A DNA stretch of 64,000 nt, from positions 20,184,191 through 20,248,190 of the forward strand of contig NC_092026.1 of NCBI RefSeq assembly GCF_042242105.1, written 5' to 3'. Made by a program: the position numbers and the translations under genes. Source of the DNA: Pempheris klunzingeri. Its lineage: Eukaryota; Chordata; Actinopteri; Acropomatiformes; Pempheridae. The notes below the pieces were generated by a model that searched no databases, was not told the DNA's origin, and saw only the letters and a program-made list of their open reading frames with translations. This document shows positions 60,527 to 64,000 of this stretch, piece after piece. Position 1 is the stretch's first letter, and each line of letters starts with the position of its first letter.

Positions 60527-61796
60527 CTGAACTGTGCAATTGTGGATGTGCCTCAATTTCCTGTGCTTACAAAACACAGACAATACAGCACAGACTGGCA
60601 ACTATTTGGTTATGGAGATAGTGTAAGAAAAACAAATTGGTTGCAGGTGCAAGAACTTATATCAATCGCACCTAACCTGTAAATCACACCTGTACATACT
60701 TTTGGTAGCTTAATTTAATTCAATTTTGTGGCAGCATAACACTTAATGACTACAAATAACGAGTGCTTTATCTACTTGGGGAGCAATTACAATGCAAGAA
60801 AAACAAACTCATTTCCTAATGGTTAACACTTTAAGTCCCCGTTTCACTAAAACATACAGAAATACAGATTGTTTCTTTCCTCTGAGATGTCTGGAGCTGG
60901 ACTTTGACATGTGGTCGTGCTGCAGCAGGCACTTCACACAGACGATGCTGTAAAAACTGCATCAGCTTTGCTCCCAAACGACACCGTTTTCTACTGGATT
61001 ACCCACGATGAACCTGAATGACTCGTGCAGCCTTTCATGCATGTTTATGTGCTTTGTCAATATCATCCTAAAGTCTGACTTTAACTTAAATTTTCATAAT
61101 GCAACAGAATTTTGAATGCAACATGTGATTTTGCTTCAGTTATGCACCGACATACTGCTTTTAAAGCACTGCATCATGTGGTTACCAGGGATTAAAGCAG
61201 GAAATAATTGAGCTTGAAATATTGTTCAGGTGGAAATATGTACAGTATTGAATTTGTGAACTTAAGTGCTGTCTGAAATCAGGCATGGTGCTAAAGAACC
61301 CTGTATACACCCATTTTGATTCAACATGTGATTTTATTGTTCAAAGTAGAAATGTACTGGTACTGATACGAGCTTTACAAAAAAATTCTTTACTGCACTG
61401 AATATCCAGCTTTACACTTTGATTTAATGAGTCATTTCCAATATGGTCAACAGGCAGCCATTTTCCCCCCTTTCACTGTTTGATAGACTTACTATTAACA
61501 AATATCCTACAAAATACAAATAACTTAATTACAAAAAATTACCATGCAGAGCGTCCACATGCATCAGCAAGTTGAATTTAAGACTGGCCGACAGTGTTAA
61601 ATACATTTAAACAGGATTTAAGACCTTTTATTAGTAAGTGTGAATTTAAGACTTTATGGACCCATAGCCGCCTTGTTACCAGTAAATCTCAGTGCACCTT
61701 ATCAAACGACTAGATTTTATCGATCAAGACATTCAAATTTTTAATAGTAGTAAATCACTTATAGGTTTCAGATTGCCCCAAAGCTGAACAGTACTT
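60527..61796 (+). other. 3' flank of the receptor gene
   Basis: Probable 3' UTR. A weak ATTAAA poly(A) signal lies at 61191-61196. Beyond it, repeated TTTAAGAC motifs (61570-61660) suggest a transposon remnant. No exon is supported on the plus strand. Confidence 0.35.
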
Positions 61797-61843
61797 TTAA
61801 ATTTCAATCTCCTCAACTGGTGCAATCCAGGAGTGGATTATGT

Positions 61844-61861
61844 TCATGCCGCTTTCATTAC
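61844..61861 (-). CDS. Very tentative last coding exon on the minus strand
   Basis: An acceptor (TTTTTGTTCTTGCAG) precedes 61861. Joined to the candidate exon at 62194-62229, the frame reads VMKAA and then stops. No upstream exons or start were found and I do not recognise the peptide, so this may be chance. Confidence 0.15.
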   Translation of the reverse strand, partial: VMKAA

Positions 61862-62193
61862 CTGCAAGAACAAAAAAAAAAATTGATAAGTGAATTGATA
61901 AGTTTTAGGTACCGATTCAAATCTATAGTCACTTCAGAGGCTGCAGACCTGCATCGACCCCCTTTATCAAAAAGCAAATGAACGCCTTTCAGTTTGACTC
62001 ATACAACTCAACAGCCCCATTAAATGCCTACAGAGCTTTAAGTTCTAATAAACCAAATCAGCATTCATGAAGTTAACATTTATGGCCATTTTGTAGTAAC
62101 AGACTGCATCAATTCTGACATGGACCCAATAAACTGGTAGATAAACTGTGATCATGTAATGATGTGCATCAGTTCAAAAGTGCAGATACTGAC

Positions 62194-62229
62194 CTCATCG
62201 AGATGCGTCCTGTCCAGGCTCTTAAAATT
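62194..62229 (-). CDS. Very tentative 36-base exon on the minus strand
   Basis: The acceptor (GTTCTTCTTTTCAG) and donor (GAG|GTCAGT) enclose twelve codons reading NFKSLDRTHLDE. The splice signals are good but the peptide matches no family I can name. Confidence 0.15.
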
Positions 62230-63165
62230 CTGAAAAGAAGAACACGACTGTTACTCTCAGCTTGTAAAATTATGAACATCCTCAGAGGAATCTGTGCAGT
62301 CAAACCCATCAGTGCAGTGAATGAATAATCATGAGGTTCAGGTGAAACACGGACTCACATGCAACTCATCATTAAGGTTTGACTAACACACAGCTGAAGC
62401 CAACAGCGATTTAGTATCTTTCAAAAAAAAAAAAAAAAAAAAGGATGTTCTGCAGCACCTCCAAGATGCAGATGGAAAAAACTAATGTTATATGAAGGGT
62501 TTATTATATGACTGTACTGGATACGTATTCAGATCTGTTACGACTCTTTAAAAAAAAGAGGTATGAAAGTTATCAGCAAAGTGTATTTAAACCAAAAACT
62601 CAGTGCAGTTATGTTAATATTACTGCTGCTTTTTTTTTTACTAATTTATACATTATTGTGCAGCTACACATACAGCAATGCATCATGGTCTATAAGATCA
62701 TCGCTGTCCTGAGAGAAACCTGCATCTCCAAGTCAGTTTTTATTGAGACAATTTCCAGCTGATGAAAGACAGGTTCATTTATTTAGTTTAAAGAGGAGAA
62801 TCTGATTCAGATTTAGTCCTACTGATTAAAAACAAACACTAAATTTATTCCCCTAAGAATAAATTTTCCCACCAAAATAATAAATGAGTACAGTACTGAA
62901 GTAAAAGTACTTGCATCACCCCACAGTATTATACAACATTAGTTTTAACGAGAAATGCTGGTCTGGCAACTGAGTGCTTGATGATCCACCTGAAGCTTAC
63001 ATTAGGATTGAGGCCTATCCATTAAACAGATTTATCATAATTAAGGCATAATTGGTGCGTTAATTTCAAACAGCCCGTCACACTAAACTGAAGTGGTTTC
63101 AATCCGCTTACTCAATAGGATGGAGGCTTTAATTATTAGCTAGCATTTGTCGAAATGGCTCATTA
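62230..63165. other. No gene recognised; short A-rich tract inside
   Basis: An A run lies at about 62422-62441. A short minus-strand splice-like segment near 62345-62392 (acceptor GGCTTCAG, donor CAT|GTGAGT) does not join in frame with the candidate exon below it. Nothing else stands out. Confidence 0.4.
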
Positions 63166-63500
63166 TTAACCTCAGACCATGAGGTCGGTTTGGCGCTACT
63201 GAAGCAGCGAGTCAACAACGGAAATCTATGAGAAAACATCCACGAAAAAAAACACCCGCACGCAAACACATCATGTCTGCGACGTAAACAATGTTAATCT
63301 GACACAAAATGTGCATAAATACCGCAGATGGAGCCTCAAACACGCCGGTTGTGTCTCTCCGCCGCAGCACGTCCGGCCTCCAACACTGCAACGAGGAAGA
63401 AGAGGATGTTAATGAGGCGCGAGTTCAATTTATCTCCTTATCAAAACCACGTGTGTCACCAAACAAGCAGCTTCCGGGTCTGGGCGGCAGTGGGCTGTAA
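63166..63500. promoter_or_regulatory. Possible promoter (CpG-containing, E-box)
   Basis: CpG density is higher than in the flanks, and the E-box CACGTG lies at 63448-63453. It could be the promoter of a minus-strand gene ending near 61.8 kb, or of one off the right edge. The plus-strand frames here lack support. Confidence 0.25.
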
Positions 63501-64000
63501 CAGAGCCAATGTAATAAAACCCATGATTTTTTAAAAAGACACCACAAATAGAACATATTATTATTAAAGATAAACATTTTGTTAGATGAAATGTATCAAC
63601 AAACATACAGACAGACATCATTAATCCAAAGTACACTGAGGAAACATTATCATAAAACTAATTGAATATATGAATAAGTAATGAAATACAACACAAAACT
63701 GATATTTAATAACGACCATAATAGCAACAATATTCATCAAATATAGTAAGTAATAAAAAAAATAATATATAATTTCAGGTCGACTCACAAACTACACGTC
63801 TTTTTGTGTGTTTATTTTTGCTCCTCCTTGTGTGTTTATTGTGTGTCTTGTTTGTAGTGTTTTGCTTGACAGGTGAATTTCATGTTTCTGTTTTATCTGA
63901 TTATTTTTTTACTCCCTTGAACCCAATAAATGAGACAAAAATCTATCGATGTATATGTGAAGTTTATCATACTAAAATTGCTAGATTTACACTAAAACAC
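63501..64000. other. AT-rich right edge; nothing recognised
   Basis: Low-complexity AT-rich sequence with TTTGTGTGTTTATT repeats near 63800. No exon is supported. Confidence 0.5.

Overview
The window reads as nuclear DNA of a bony (teleost-type) fish. Genes have many short exons with GT-AG introns. Proteins match vertebrate families almost residue for residue. The spaces between genes hold CA/GT microsatellites, small inverted-repeat DNA transposons and retroelement tails of the sort common in fish. I saw no bacterial, viral or organellar gene, no CRISPR array and no tRNA or rRNA gene.

Layout from left to right. (1) 949-1006, minus: a first coding exon with a signal-peptide-like sequence. 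The rest of that gene lies beyond the left edge. (2) 1793-13849, minus: copa, the alpha subunit of the COPI coat, complete in 30 coding exons (1220 aa). (3) 16750-20720, minus: pex19, the farnesylated peroxisomal membrane-protein chaperone, complete in 8 exons (294 aa). (4) 22.5-29.3 kb, plus: a myadm-like four-helix MARVEL-type membrane protein with one coding exon (26841-27722) and a probable untranslated first exon about 4 kb upstream. (5) 29.3-35.3 kb: repeat-rich spacer with a probable solo LTR inside an older interspersed repeat. (6) 36341-49889, minus: nfatc4, the calcineurin-controlled Rel-family transcription factor, complete in 13 exons (907 aa), with one GC-AG intron and several DNA transposon remnants in its introns. 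(7) 50-55.8 kb: spacer with a long pyrimidine-rich tract. (8) 57742-60526, plus: a leukotriene B4 receptor-like GPCR in four coding exons (365 aa), possibly extended by an upstream exon near 55.8 kb. (9) 60.5-64 kb: no firm gene; two weak minus-strand exon candidates and a CpG-containing stretch near 63.2-63.5 kb.

The genes do not form a pathway. Copa and pex19 are neighbours in human (1q23), as are NFATC4 and LTB4R (14q12), so the window joins two ancestral blocks with a myadm-like gene between them. The exon models for copa, pex19, nfatc4 and the GPCR were assembled by hand from splice signals and remembered family sequences. Each sums to a whole number of codons. I found no convincing undescribed system. 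The most interesting points are a non-canonical intron in nfatc4, a GPCR lacking the Asp of the DRY motif, a pair of adjacent perfect hairpins at 21.3 kb, and several small transposons whose ends can be placed to the base.
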